Below are positions 17,912 through 27,141 of a DNA stretch of 64,000 nucleotides, in pieces. The DNA comes from Clostridia bacterium (lineage in GTDB: Bacteria; Bacillota; Clostridia; Christensenellales; Aristaeellaceae). The notes under the pieces were generated by a model, which worked only from the letters and a program-made list of their open reading frames with translations, had not been told where the DNA came from and searched no databases. The stretch lies in contig JAFZOG010000152.1 in assembly GCA_017550745.1 (NCBI GenBank), positions 1-64,000 of the forward strand, written 5' to 3'. A program made the position numbers and the translations under genes. The first letter of the stretch is position 1. Each line of letters begins with the position of its first letter.

Positions 17912-19246
17912 ATGGAAAAACAAAATCTGTTCGAACAGGGAAGCATCCGGAAGACCTATATCACCCTGGCCATGCCGGTGACGCTGAGCATGGTGCTGTC
18001 CGTGGTGTACAATGTGGCGGACACTTATTTCATTGCCAGCGCCCAGGATACCAATATGGTGGCGGCGGTGTCGCTGTGCGCGCCGGTGTTCATGCTGCTG
18101 ATGGCCTTCGGCAACATTTTCGGCCAGGGCGGCACGTCGCTGATTTCCCGGCTGTTCGGCAAACAGGACACGGAAGGCACAAAGCAGGTCAGCGCCTTCT
18201 GCTTCTACGCTGCGCTGCTGTGCGGCGCGGTGATCGGCGGGACGATGCTGATTTTCCATGATCCGCTGCTTTGGCTGCTGGGGGCGAATGAGGAAACCTA
18301 CGGCAGCGCTTACGCGTATTTTATGACCCTCGCCGTGGGCGGGCCGCTGGTGGTGGCAAACTTTATCCATATGAACCTGCTCCGGGCGGAGGGCATGAGC
18401 CGGGAATCCATGCTGGGCAGCGTCAGCGGCCTGGTGGTGAACATCATCCTGGACCCCATTTTTATTTCCGTTCTGGGCTGGGGCGCGTTTGGCGCGGCAT
18501 TCGCTTCGGTGATCGGCTACGCCTGCTCCGACGTATTCCTGCTGCTGGTGGTGCTGAAGAAGAGTAAAATCCTTTCTGTAGATGTCCGAAAGGCCCTGAT
18601 TCCCGGCAAGGATGTGCTGGATATCTGCGCCATCGGTGTATCCGCGGCGCTGACCAACATCATGTCCAGTGTTTCCCTGATCGTGCTGAACCATTTCCTT
18701 CTGCCCTACGGCAACAGCCAGGTAGCCGCCATGGGCATCGCCCAGAAGGTGAGCATGATCATCCTGCTGGTGCTGACCGGCATGAGCTTTGGCGCGGCCC
18801 CCATCGTAGGCTACTATTACGGCGGGCGCAAATATGAAAAACTCAAGGAGCTGCTTCGCTTCCTGCTGCGGGTGGTGGGCAGCACGGCGGTGGTCATGAC
18901 GGTCATCCTGTTTTTTCTCGCCCGCCCCTGCATCGGCATTTTTTTGCAGGATGAGGCCATCATCCAGACCGGCGTGACCATGCTGCGCTGGTATATCGTC
19001 ACCATGGCGCTGGCTGCGGGCGTGATGATCATCACGATCTGCTTCCAGGCCAGCGGCAAGGCCCTGGAAGCGCTGATCGCTTCTGTCTGCCGCCAGGGCG
19101 TGATCTTCATTGCCGTGATCGCCATCGCTTCCGCCGCCGCCGGGTATACCGGCGTGCTGGCCGCCCAAGCCGTTACCGACGTCATTACGATCCTGCTGCT
19201 GGGCGCGCTGTTTTGGAAGCGCTTTTACTGCACATTGCACGACTGA
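17912..19246 (+). CDS. MATE family efflux transporter
   Basis: This 444-residue MATE protein is the second of two in tandem. I chose the ATG at 17912 because AAGGATG sits at the right distance; the ATG at 17903 has no spacing for a site, and the longer frame to 17831 overlaps the previous gene. The segment NVADTYFIASAQDTNMVAAVSLCAPVF is characteristic of the family's helix 1-2 region. Its two halves each hold six hydrophobic segments. A strong terminator follows at 19280, closing the serS transcription unit. Confidence 0.88.
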   Translation: MEKQNLFEQGSIRKTYITLAMPVTLSMVLSVVYNVADTYFIASAQDTNMVAAVSLCAPVFMLLMAFGNIFGQGGTSLISRLFGKQDTEGTKQVSAFCFYAALLCGAVIGGTMLIFHDPLLWLLGANEETYGSAYAYFMTLAVGGPLVVANFIHMNLLRAEGMSRESMLGSVSGLVVNIILDPIFISVLGWGAFGAAFASVIGYACSDVFLLLVVLKKSKILSVDVRKALIPGKDVLDICAIGVSAALTNIMSSVSLIVLNHFLLPYGNSQVAAMGIAQKVSMIILLVLTGMSFGAAPIVGYYYGGRKYEKLKELLRFLLRVVGSTAVVMTVILFFLARPCIGIFLQDEAIIQTGVTMLRWYIVTMALAAGVMIITICFQASGKALEALIASVCRQGVIFIAVIAIASAAAGYTGVLAAQAVTDVITILLLGALFWKRFYCTLHD

Positions 19247-19279
19247 CCGACACTTTCCTTCTCTGGATACAGAAAATTA

Positions 19280-19313
19280 CTCCCCCTCCAGCAAGCCGAA
19301 GGGGGAGCTTTTT
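19280..19313 (+). terminator. Rho-independent terminator after the second MATE gene
   Basis: CTCCCCCT (19280-19287) pairs with AGGGGGAG (19300-19307), followed by CTTTTT. Confidence 0.85.
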
Positions 19314-19344
19314 GTCTGGTGGAAAAAGGGAACGGCGCACTAAG

Positions 19345-21720
19345 TCAATCCACCGTTTCTCCCGTAAGCGTTTTCCAGGCGTTGCGCAGCATGACCTGAT
19401 TATTCACGCCGTAATTCGGATCGTTCTTCCTTGCTTCGCTCATATCCCGCAGGAAATGGACGCACAGGTGGCCGCCGAAGCCGTTGTCAGTGATAGAACC
19501 GTAAAGGTGCGGGCGGTTATGCATGGTAGCCATGGTCCATTGGCCGTCCGGCAGCATAACATATACGGGATGGATCGTCCAGGAGGTGTCGCCGAAGGAA
19601 CGGTTCATGATCTGGGTATCCCGCCAGGTGGCGGGCTGGCTGTCGGCGTGGTTGCCCAGGGAGTACAGCACCAGCTTCCAGCTGAGACTGGTGTTGGGAT
19701 CAAAGATGGTAATGGTCTGCCCGGCGCGCACTTTGGGCTTGATTTCTTTCTGCCAGCTCAGCAGCTTGAGCTGGCTGACGGCGGGGGCCGCCATGCGCCC
19801 TTCGGTGGGGGGCAGGGTCTCAACCGGCATGGAATAGGGTTTTCCGGCGCCGCCGTGGAGCACCTGGCGGGTCAGCGCGTCCGCGATGCCGCTGATGACC
19901 AGGCCGTTGCGCTGCTGGAAAGCGACCACGGCGTTGTGGGTATCGGTGTCATATTCGCCGGTGACGGACACGGGATAGCCCAGCGCTTTCAAATCTGTCT
20001 GCACCTTCTTCACGTCGCTGCCGGTCTGGTCGATGCGCACGGTGGAATACGTCAGCGGGGCCGCGTTTGCCCGCCGCGCGCTGTCGCTTTTGAGCATCAC
20101 GAAGGTTTGGCTTCCGGCGGCACCGTCGGCCTCCAGACCGTTCTGCTGCTGGAAGGCCTTCACGGCGGCGAAGGTGGCGTCATCATACACGTTGGTGACG
20201 GCGGCGCTGTAACCGAGCTCCATCAGCCGGTTCTGCACCCATGCCACATCCGAGCCGGTCATCCCTTTTTTCAGCGTCCGCGTGTATACGGAAGGGTCGT
20301 CGTCCTCCGCTTCTGTTTTCGCTGTGGCGGCGCCCAGGAAGGTCAGGTACTTGGTCATCACGTAGCCCCGTGTGCCCTGATAGCTGACCTCGCACCAGTC
20401 GGTTCCCCGGCTGTACACTGTCAGGGAAGAAGCGTTGTTGAGAAGCATAAGGACGCGGGAGCCGGAGGATGGCTGCTCCCGCAGGTTCAGCGTGCCACCG
20501 GAAGTGGTCACCAGCGCCTGCATGACCGTGCCGTTATTGGCAGGGGCCTGTGTTGGCGCGGGGGTTGGCGTCGGCGCGGAGGTGGGCGCGGCAGTGGGGG
20601 TATCCGCAAAGCGCAGGAAAGAGGTCATCACATACCCCTGTATCCCATTGTATACTGCCGAACACCATACGACGCCCCGGGAAAGCACATTGATCTGCGT
20701 TCCGCCGGGAATGGTGGTGATGACGCGGGCGCCGCTGTCCGGGCTTTCCCGCAGGTTCAGGCTGCCGCTGGGGGTAGACACCCAGGCGGATTGGCTGTAG
20801 GTAATGGCGGGAATATAGGTATTGACCGGCACAGAGGCAGGCGTTTGCGTGGGATACACGTAATAGCCCGGCGTGGCGGTAGGCGCGCTGACGCCGAAGG
20901 AGAGGTAACGGCTCATGACGTAGCCGGTGACGCCGTTATACAGGATCCTGCACCAGGCGGTGCCCCGGGCGGTCACTGTCACCCAGGCACCGTAGGGAAC
21001 GGTGGTGATGATACGGCCCTGTTCTTCCGGGGCTTCCCTGAGGTTCAGGCTGCCGCCGGTGGTCGTGACCATGGCCTGGATATTTGCGGAATACATGGGC
21101 TCATACGTGGGCCGCGGCGTGGCAGTGGGGGCCTGCGTCATTTCGTACACGGGCTGCGTCTGGGTGGAGAAGGAAAGGTATTTGGTCATTACGAAACCCG
21201 CCGTGCCGTTGTAAATCACGGAGCACCAGGTGCTTCCCCGGCTGACCACGATCATCATGTCGCCGTAAGGAATGGTGGAGAGCACGCGGGCGGAGGAGGA
21301 TGGCCCGTTTCTGAGGTTCAGGCTGCCGCTGGGCGTGGCCACCCTGGCGGTGAGGGTGACGCCGGAGACATAGGAATTGGAAGCGGCTGCCGGCTGGGCG
21401 GATGCTCCCGCCTGATTCCCCGGCGCATAGGCGGGAGCGAGGGAGAAGAGCAGCGACAGGGTCTTGTCCCCGGCCACACCGTCCGCCGTCAGGCCGTATT
21501 TGCGCTGGAACTGCTTCACCACGCGCTGGGTGTCCGCGCCGTATTTCCTGTCGGCCTTCAGGCTATACCCCAGCGATTGGAGGGCTAACTGCATGTTCAG
21601 CACCTCATCGCTTTCCATGCCGCGCTCCAGCTTTTCATATTGCGCGAAGCCCGATAAGGGAAGCGAAATCAGAGCCAGAACGAGCAGCAAAGCGGTACAG
21701 CGGTGCAATAAGTGTTTCAA
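19345..21720 (-). CDS. Secreted SH3b-repeat/peptidoglycan-binding protein with novel C-terminal domain
   Basis: The 791-residue protein starts at TTG (21720) with an AAGGAGG site 9 nt upstream; the frame open to 21807 lacks a site. A signal peptide ends near SGFAQ. The order is a PG_binding_1 domain (about 30-95), four bacterial SH3 domains (about 120-460, each with GSLNLR or GTLNLR), separated by Thr/Pro/Ala linkers (PTATPRPT and similar), then two more PG_binding_1 domains (about 485-620). A last domain of about 140 residues has conserved-looking HPVYVMLPDG, MHNRPH and GFGGHLCVHFLRD. The protein should bind the cell wall. The last domain could be the catalytic or effector part, but I cannot assign it. 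Confidence 0.85.
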   Translation of the reverse strand: MKHLLHRCTALLLVLALISLPLSGFAQYEKLERGMESDEVLNMQLALQSLGYSLKADRKYGADTQRVVKQFQRKYGLTADGVAGDKTLSLLFSLAPAYAPGNQAGASAQPAAASNSYVSGVTLTARVATPSGSLNLRNGPSSSARVLSTIPYGDMMIVVSRGSTWCSVIYNGTAGFVMTKYLSFSTQTQPVYEMTQAPTATPRPTYEPMYSANIQAMVTTTGGSLNLREAPEEQGRIITTVPYGAWVTVTARGTAWCRILYNGVTGYVMSRYLSFGVSAPTATPGYYVYPTQTPASVPVNTYIPAITYSQSAWVSTPSGSLNLRESPDSGARVITTIPGGTQINVLSRGVVWCSAVYNGIQGYVMTSFLRFADTPTAAPTSAPTPTPAPTQAPANNGTVMQALVTTSGGTLNLREQPSSGSRVLMLLNNASSLTVYSRGTDWCEVSYQGTRGYVMTKYLTFLGAATAKTEAEDDDPSVYTRTLKKGMTGSDVAWVQNRLMELGYSAAVTNVYDDATFAAVKAFQQQNGLEADGAAGSQTFVMLKSDSARRANAAPLTYSTVRIDQTGSDVKKVQTDLKALGYPVSVTGEYDTDTHNAVVAFQQRNGLVISGIADALTRQVLHGGAGKPYSMPVETLPPTEGRMAAPAVSQLKLLSWQKEIKPKVRAGQTITIFDPNTSLSWKLVLYSLGNHADSQPATWRDTQIMNRSFGDTSWTIHPVYVMLPDGQWTMATMHNRPHLYGSITDNGFGGHLCVHFLRDMSEARKNDPNYGVNNQVMLRNAWKTLTGETVD

Positions 21721-21764
21721 GGCGTTTCGCCTCCTTGCGTGCGGAATGAATTCTGCTGTGGTTA

Positions 21765-21793
21765 ATGATAGCATAACCTGTCGAAAAAGTAAA
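21765..21793 (-). promoter_or_regulatory. Promoter of the SH3b-repeat protein gene
   Basis: On the minus strand TTTACT and TATCAT are separated by 17 nt, with TGC directly before the -10 (extended -10). Confidence 0.55.
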
Positions 21794-21924
21794 CGAAACG
21801 GCGGCAAGTGTTACAAATTGGCATGGGCGGAGCGTGAATGGAAAAGGCCGGACGCCTGTATTTTTCACCGGTTGTGCGAAAAAGGCAGATGGAAGAAAAA
21901 TCATTTTCAATTCCAGATTTTCGA

Positions 21925-21953
21925 TGGTCATTTGGTATGATTTGTGGTATGAT
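21925..21953 (+). promoter_or_regulatory. Candidate promoter of the GH13 gene
   Basis: TGGTCA and TATGAT lie 17 nt apart, about 70 nt before the start codon. The -35 match is only partial. The 300-nt gap between the two divergent genes holds these two promoters and nothing else I recognise. Confidence 0.45.
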
Positions 21954-22022
21954 ATAAAATGTAAATTTGTTTTTGTTTGATGCGTTATCCATCTCTTTTT
22001 CAGGAAGGAGCACCCCATTTTT

Positions 22023-24092
22023 ATGAGCCAACTGTTCCCCAACGAAAAAGCGCTTATTTCATCGATTTTCAGCGACGAGACCGAATTGTTCCGCACGCCC
22101 GCAGAACCGGAAGCGGGCGATACCGTGCAGATCCGGCTGCGTTTGCTGAAGCATATGAACGCCCAGGTGGCGCTGCTGACGGGCTATCCCACCGCCGTGG
22201 TGCCCATGAAAAAATATAAAACCGACGCATGCTTTGACTGGTACGAAACGGAATTGACCTGCAAGGACGATTCCTCTGTGTTTTATTCCTTCCTGCTGGC
22301 CTGGAAGGGCAAGTATATCCATTACCGCCGCACCGGCGCGTCATATACGGATTCCGTACCCTTCCCCGATCCGGCCCATTCCTTCCACCTGATCCCGGGC
22401 TTCCATGTGCCCGCATGGTCAAAGGGCGCGGTGCAGTATCAGATTTTTACCGACCGTTTCCGCAACGGCAGCCCCGCCAATGATGTGCGGGACCGGGAAT
22501 ACTTTTACTCCGGCGATTTCATCCGCCACGCGGAAAGCTGGCACCAGCTGCCCCAGATCGGGGATTACCGCTGCTTTTACGGCGGCGATTTGCCCGGCGT
22601 GCTGGAAAAGCTGGATTACCTGCAGGGGCTGGGAGTGGAAGCGATCTATTTCAATCCCATCTTTGTATCTCCCTCCACCCATAAATACGACACCCAGGAT
22701 TATGAGCATATCGACCCGCATTTTACCGTCATTGCCAGGGACATCGACCGGCCGCTGCACAAAAATGAGCACAGGAACGTCCATGCCGCGGAATATATCC
22801 TGCGCACGACGGATGAAAAAAACCTGGCGGAAAGCGACGCCTGGTTCGCCCGCTTCTGCCGGGAGATGCACCGCCGGGGCATGAAGATCATTCTGGACGG
22901 CGTGTTCAACCATTGCGCCTCCTTTCACAAATGGATGGATAAAGAGGGCATCTATGAACAGGCGGGGGGCTATGCCGCCGGCGCGTATGACGATCCGAAA
23001 AGCCCGTACTGCAATTTCTTCCAGTTCAAAGACCGCAGGGATTACGACAGCTGGTGGGGCGTGGAAACGCTGCCCAAGCTGAACTACGAGGGCAGCCGCG
23101 ACCTGTGCGAGGAAATCTTCAAAATCGCGGAGAAATGGGCGCAGCCGCCTTATTCCATCGACGGCTGGCGTTTGGACGTTGCGGCAGACCTGGGCCACAG
23201 CCGGGAATTCAATCACCTGTTCTGGAAGGAATTCCGCCGCCGGGTAAAGGCGGTGAATCCCAATGTGGTCATCATTGCCGAGCATTACGGCGACCCCTCC
23301 GAGTGGCTCCGCGGGGACGAATGGGACACCGTGATGAACTACGACGCCTTTATGGAGCCTGTGACTTATTTCCTCACCGGCATGGAGAAGCATTCTGACG
23401 GGCGGCGGGATGACCTGTACCAAAATGGCGAAGCGTTCTTCGGGATCATGCGGGAGCATATGAGCCGCTTCCCCACGCCCAGCCTGATGTGCGCTATGAA
23501 CGAGCTGAGCAACCACGACCACAGCCGCTTCCTGACCCGTACCAACGGGCGGGTGGGCCGCCTGCATTCCGCGGGCAGCGGCGCGGCGTCCGAGGGCGTA
23601 AACCTGGGCGTTTTCCGCGAAGCCGTGCTGATTCAGATGACCTGGCCCGGCGCGCCGACCATTTATTACGGCGACGAGGCGGGGCAGGTGGGCTGGACGG
23701 ATCCCGACAACCGCCGCACGTATCCCTGGGGGCACGAGGATATTGGATTGATCGACCTGCACAAGGCGCTGGCCAGGCTGCGCAGGAACCGCCCCGTGCT
23801 GAAATACGGCAGCATAAAGCATCTTTGCGCCGGCCACGGATACATCTCCTATGCCCGGTTCGACGAGGACAGTATCCTGGCGGTAGCCGTCAACAATTTG
23901 GAAGACGCCCAGGTCATCGCCATCCCGCTGCGGGACGTGGGGGTGCCCGAGGGAACGCGGGTGTTCCAGGTGTTCGTTACCACGGAAAAGGGATATGACA
24001 CCGTGCCAAGGGCCATGGGCTTTGTGAAGAACGGCATCCTGCTTTGCCGCCTGGAATCAAGAAGCGCCGCTGTGCTTGCGCCTTTGATCTGA
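22023..24092 (+). CDS. Glycoside hydrolase family 13 enzyme (neopullulanase/maltogenic-amylase-like)
   Basis: The 689-residue protein starts at ATG behind AAGGAG. Residues 1-125 form an N-terminal beta-sandwich of the CBM34 kind found in neopullulanases and cyclomaltodextrinases. The TIM-barrel follows, with conserved regions AIYFNPIFVSPSTHKYDTQD, DGVFNHC, DGWRLDVA (nucleophile Asp about 385), IIAEHYGD (acid/base Glu about 420) and NHDHSR (Asp about 499). There is no signal peptide, so it acts in the cytoplasm on imported maltodextrins or cyclodextrins. It fits with the glycogen phosphorylase at 54-56 kb. The metallo-hydrolase gene follows 17 nt later. Confidence 0.92.
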   Translation: MSQLFPNEKALISSIFSDETELFRTPAEPEAGDTVQIRLRLLKHMNAQVALLTGYPTAVVPMKKYKTDACFDWYETELTCKDDSSVFYSFLLAWKGKYIHYRRTGASYTDSVPFPDPAHSFHLIPGFHVPAWSKGAVQYQIFTDRFRNGSPANDVRDREYFYSGDFIRHAESWHQLPQIGDYRCFYGGDLPGVLEKLDYLQGLGVEAIYFNPIFVSPSTHKYDTQDYEHIDPHFTVIARDIDRPLHKNEHRNVHAAEYILRTTDEKNLAESDAWFARFCREMHRRGMKIILDGVFNHCASFHKWMDKEGIYEQAGGYAAGAYDDPKSPYCNFFQFKDRRDYDSWWGVETLPKLNYEGSRDLCEEIFKIAEKWAQPPYSIDGWRLDVAADLGHSREFNHLFWKEFRRRVKAVNPNVVIIAEHYGDPSEWLRGDEWDTVMNYDAFMEPVTYFLTGMEKHSDGRRDDLYQNGEAFFGIMREHMSRFPTPSLMCAMNELSNHDHSRFLTRTNGRVGRLHSAGSGAASEGVNLGVFREAVLIQMTWPGAPTIYYGDEAGQVGWTDPDNRRTYPWGHEDIGLIDLHKALARLRRNRPVLKYGSIKHLCAGHGYISYARFDEDSILAVAVNNLEDAQVIAIPLRDVGVPEGTRVFQVFVTTEKGYDTVPRAMGFVKNGILLCRLESRSAAVLAPLI

Positions 24093-24109
24093 GTGAGGAG
24101 GATCACGCG

Positions 24110-24922
24110 ATGGATTCCGCTGCTTTTATCAGGTCAGTCCGTGAAACGAACGCGCCTTACGGCACCGCCGCGCTTTGGTGGATGGGCCAGATGGGGCTGT
24201 GGGTGAAAATGGGGGAGACGGTGCTGAGCATCGACTACTTTGCCAGCGCCAGGGAGGACAGGCAGGTTCCGCCGCCCGTGCCGGCGAGGGATGTCCGCGG
24301 CATCGACGCTTTTCTGGGCACCCACGACCACCTGGATCATATCGACCACGACGCCTGGCAGGTATGGGCAGAAAGCTGTCCGGAAGCCGTGTTTGTATTT
24401 CCGGCGCTGCATGCCGCCGCTGTGACCGCCGACGGGATTTCCGCCGCGCGCCAGCGGGGGATGGGGGAAGGCACGATCTGCAAAATCGGCGGCGTGACTG
24501 TCCGCGCCATCGCCGCGGCGCATGAGTTTTTGCATCCCGACCCGGCCACCGGCCTGCATCCCTGCCTGCAATACATCATTGAGGGCAACGGCGTGCGCCT
24601 CTACCATGCGGGCGATACCCTGCGCTATGAAGGGATGCTGCCAAAGCTCCGGGCCATGGGCCGCATAGATGCCGCCCTGCTGCCCATCAACGGACGCGAC
24701 GGAGAAAGATACCGCCGGGACTGCATCGGCAATATGACCTTCCAGGAAGCTGCCGATCTTGCAGGTGAACTCCGCCCCGGCCTGGTCATCCCCGGCCACT
24801 GGGATATGTTCGCCCATAATCCCGGCGACCCCGCGGCGTTCGCTGATTATCTGGACGCGAAGTATCCGGGGCTTGCCTGCCGCGTGCCGATCATTCAGGA
24901 AAAAATCATGGTTCATGCGTAA
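24110..24922 (+). CDS. MBL-fold metallohydrolase, UlaG-like
   Basis: The 270-residue protein begins at ATG 24110, set by a GAGGAGGATC site. It has the metallo-beta-lactamase motif THDHLDHID, a later histidine region (AAHEFLHPD), YHAGDTLRYEGM with the bridging aspartate, and VIPGHWDM. This arrangement matches the UlaG/L-ascorbate-6-phosphate lactonase-like branch. The substrate is probably a phosphorylated sugar lactone or related metabolite; that is family inference. It is co-transcribed with the GH13 gene and ends at a clear terminator. No ula phosphotransferase genes are nearby, so the ascorbate role itself is not supported. Confidence 0.85.
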   Translation: MDSAAFIRSVRETNAPYGTAALWWMGQMGLWVKMGETVLSIDYFASAREDRQVPPPVPARDVRGIDAFLGTHDHLDHIDHDAWQVWAESCPEAVFVFPALHAAAVTADGISAARQRGMGEGTICKIGGVTVRAIAAAHEFLHPDPATGLHPCLQYIIEGNGVRLYHAGDTLRYEGMLPKLRAMGRIDAALLPINGRDGERYRRDCIGNMTFQEAADLAGELRPGLVIPGHWDMFAHNPGDPAAFADYLDAKYPGLACRVPIIQEKIMVHA

Positions 24923-24942
24923 CGGTTGATCCGCTTTATGCC

Positions 24943-24991
24943 GCCAGGGAAGCTGTCTTTCGCATTGTCGAAGCAGCCCCTGGCTTTTTTT
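24943..24991 (+). terminator. Rho-independent terminator after the UlaG-like gene
   Basis: GCCAGGG plus GCTG (24943-24955) pairs with CAGC plus CCCTGGC (24974-24984), then seven T. Confidence 0.85.
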
Positions 24992-25045
24992 CGAACAAAC
25001 ATGAAAAGGTTTGTAATTATTCATAAAAAAGCAAAAAACAGGGCC

Positions 25046-25213
25046 TTTAGCATTCGGCATTTTTGTGCTATAATCAACAGGAATACAGCATGATTCGCAA
25101 GAACGGTTCCCGGATGAAGCCGGCTTTTGTTCGCAGGTTTGCCTCGGCTTGAAGGAGCGCCTGAGGCGGAGGGGCGTTCAGCCATGTGACGGGATGAATG
25201 AGGGAGTGTGCGC
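25046..25213 (+). promoter_or_regulatory. Promoter and structured leader of the GGDEF gene
   Basis: TATAAT at 25069-25074 is preceded by TGC (extended -10); the -35 (TTTAGC) is poor. The 130-nt leader holds GC-rich pairing segments (CGCCTGAGGCG around 25159-25169) before the GAGGGAG ribosome binding site. I looked for the conserved sequences of the c-di-GMP-I and -II riboswitches and did not find them. Confidence 0.5.
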
Positions 25214-27103
25214 ATGAAAGACTACTGGATTGCTTTCCTGACGGCGGACTGGAATTTCGAGCTGGTCGAAAGCACGCTGCAGGGCTTGAAGCAATACGTG
25301 GACGACTTTGAGAACATTCATCTTTGTGTATTCGACTGCTTCGGAAAAGACCTGGACAATGAAAGGGATAAAAGTGAATACGCCATCTACGGCCTGGTTG
25401 ACTTCAGCCGGTTTGACGGGGTGCTGGTGCAGGGAAACCAAATCGTATTAAAGCGAGTGCGGGAGGAGCTTGGGCGCAGGATCGTGGAGGCGGGCATTCC
25501 TGCCGTAAGCATTGACTGTCCGTTGGCCGGATGCGAGATGTTCGGCATTGACAATGAAAAGGCACAGTATGAGATTGCAAACCACGTGCTGAAGGAGCAT
25601 CACGCCAGGCAGATCGTTTATCTGACGGGCCTGCTGGACAATGGCTGCCTTGAAGGGCGGCAGCGCCTGGCAGGGTTCCTGTCCGCCTGCAGGGACAACG
25701 GCATTCCCCACAGCAATATCGAAATCATCGAATGCACCTGGCGCACCAGCGACGGCGTTACGGTCGCCAATCAATGGATCGACAGCGGAAAACCGCTGCC
25801 GGACGCCTTTGTGTGCGCCAACGACGATATGGCCTTTGGCCTGATGGAAGCGCTGGAGGACAGAGGATATCATGTTCCCAACAATGTGCTGGTGACAGGC
25901 TTTGACGGGCTGACCAGCTCTGAGCTGTCCAGCCCCAGCCTTTCCACGGTGTGCCGGGACAACCAAACGCTCAATTACCAGGCGCTGGATTTCCTGATCC
26001 GCAAAATCGAAGGAAAAGAAACAGAGGGCTCCGTGTCCGCGCCCTACAAGCTGACCTTTTCCGAATCCTGCGGCTGCGGTGAAACGCTGGTGCCCGGCTA
26101 TCTCCGGAAACAGTATTTCAAACAGATCCGATTCCTGAAAAATTTCTACATCCTGCAGGATGAGCTGGCTGAAGATTTGTTTGAAGCCAACGATTTGATG
26201 GGCTTGATGGAAAGCGTGGAAGACAACAAGGAAATCTTCGGCTGCGGCAATGCCTATATGTGCATCAACGACTACTATTTTGACAACTACGATAAGAAAA
26301 ACTGGCACCGGGACTCCAAAACCTTCGGCGAGGAAATGGTGCTCGCCGAATGCGGAAGAGCGTGGTCTGATGAAGAGCTTAACACGAGCTATGTCCGTTT
26401 CCCGAGGAAGGATTTGCTGCCCAGGGAACTGATCGAGCGCGAAAGATTCCTGATTTTCTATCCCCTGCATTACAACACCTACTCCATCGGCTACCTGGTG
26501 CTGGACGGCATCAGCGAAGCTGCGAAGCTGAATTTGCACATCAGTATTTTCAGCTTCCTGGAAATCGCCATTGAAAACGTGCGAAAGAAATGCCTGCTGC
26601 ACCAGTTCAATGATTTTCTGGACAACCTGTACGTTCACGACGCGCTGACCGGCCTGTATAACCGCTTCGGGTATGAACGCTTTGGGCAGCATACATTTGA
26701 TTCCTTCCTGATGCAGGATGGCGGCGCGCAGATCCTGTTTATCGACATGGACCACATGAAGCAGATCAATGACCAATTCGGCCATGAGATCGGGGATGAA
26801 GCCATCCGGGGCGCGGCAGGGGTGATCCAGAAAGCATGCAGCCCCCGCGATTTCATGATGCGCTATGGCGGCGACGAATTCCTGGTGATCGCTTCTTCCC
26901 GCGAAGTCCGACTGGAGGAAGCCATCCAGCACGCTGTGCGGGCATATAACCAGCTGAACAATGACCATCCCTTTGAGCTCAGCCTCAGCGTGGGCATCAT
27001 CCGGGCGGACAACAGTGAAAACAAATCCCTGGAGGAATACGTTCAGGCAGCCGACGTGCAGATGTACGAGCAAAAGAGCAGAAGAAGAAACCTTAGAAAC
27101 TGA
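25214..27103 (+). CDS. LacI-type sugar-binding domain fused to GGDEF diguanylate cyclase
   Basis: The 629-residue protein begins at ATG 25214 with GAGGGAG 7 nt upstream. Residues 1-285 match the periplasmic-binding-like effector domain of LacI/GalR regulators (YAIYGLVDFSRFDGVLVQGN, PDAFVCANDDMAFGLMEAL, VPNNVLVTGFDG), but there is no DNA-binding helix-turn-helix and no signal peptide. A middle region (about 290-460) looks like a GAF-type sensor. The C-terminal GGDEF domain begins at HDALTGLYNR and has an intact RYGGDEF active site. No RxxD inhibitory site lies before it. It probably makes c-di-GMP in response to an intracellular sugar. It is monocistronic. Confidence 0.9.
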   Translation: MKDYWIAFLTADWNFELVESTLQGLKQYVDDFENIHLCVFDCFGKDLDNERDKSEYAIYGLVDFSRFDGVLVQGNQIVLKRVREELGRRIVEAGIPAVSIDCPLAGCEMFGIDNEKAQYEIANHVLKEHHARQIVYLTGLLDNGCLEGRQRLAGFLSACRDNGIPHSNIEIIECTWRTSDGVTVANQWIDSGKPLPDAFVCANDDMAFGLMEALEDRGYHVPNNVLVTGFDGLTSSELSSPSLSTVCRDNQTLNYQALDFLIRKIEGKETEGSVSAPYKLTFSESCGCGETLVPGYLRKQYFKQIRFLKNFYILQDELAEDLFEANDLMGLMESVEDNKEIFGCGNAYMCINDYYFDNYDKKNWHRDSKTFGEEMVLAECGRAWSDEELNTSYVRFPRKDLLPRELIERERFLIFYPLHYNTYSIGYLVLDGISEAAKLNLHISIFSFLEIAIENVRKKCLLHQFNDFLDNLYVHDALTGLYNRFGYERFGQHTFDSFLMQDGGAQILFIDMDHMKQINDQFGHEIGDEAIRGAAGVIQKACSPRDFMMRYGGDEFLVIASSREVRLEEAIQHAVRAYNQLNNDHPFELSLSVGIIRADNSENKSLEEYVQAADVQMYEQKSRRRNLRN

Positions 27104-27111
27104 AAAAGAAA

Positions 27112-27141
27112 GGGCTGCTCATTTCGGCAGCCCGTTTTTTT
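27112..27141 (+). terminator. Terminator of the GGDEF gene, overlapping the convergent gene
   Basis: GGGCTGC (27112-27118) pairs with GCAGCCC (27127-27133), followed by a seven-T run. The hairpin overlaps the last codons and stop of the convergent M23 gene. Confidence 0.85.

Noticed and set aside
19213-21588. 791-codon plus-strand open frame, Gly/His/Ala rich
   Set aside because: It is antisense to the SH3b/peptidoglycan-binding protein and has the composition of a shadow frame.
25080-25213. c-di-GMP riboswitch before the GGDEF gene
   Set aside because: The conserved cores of the GEMM-I and GEMM-II classes are not present.
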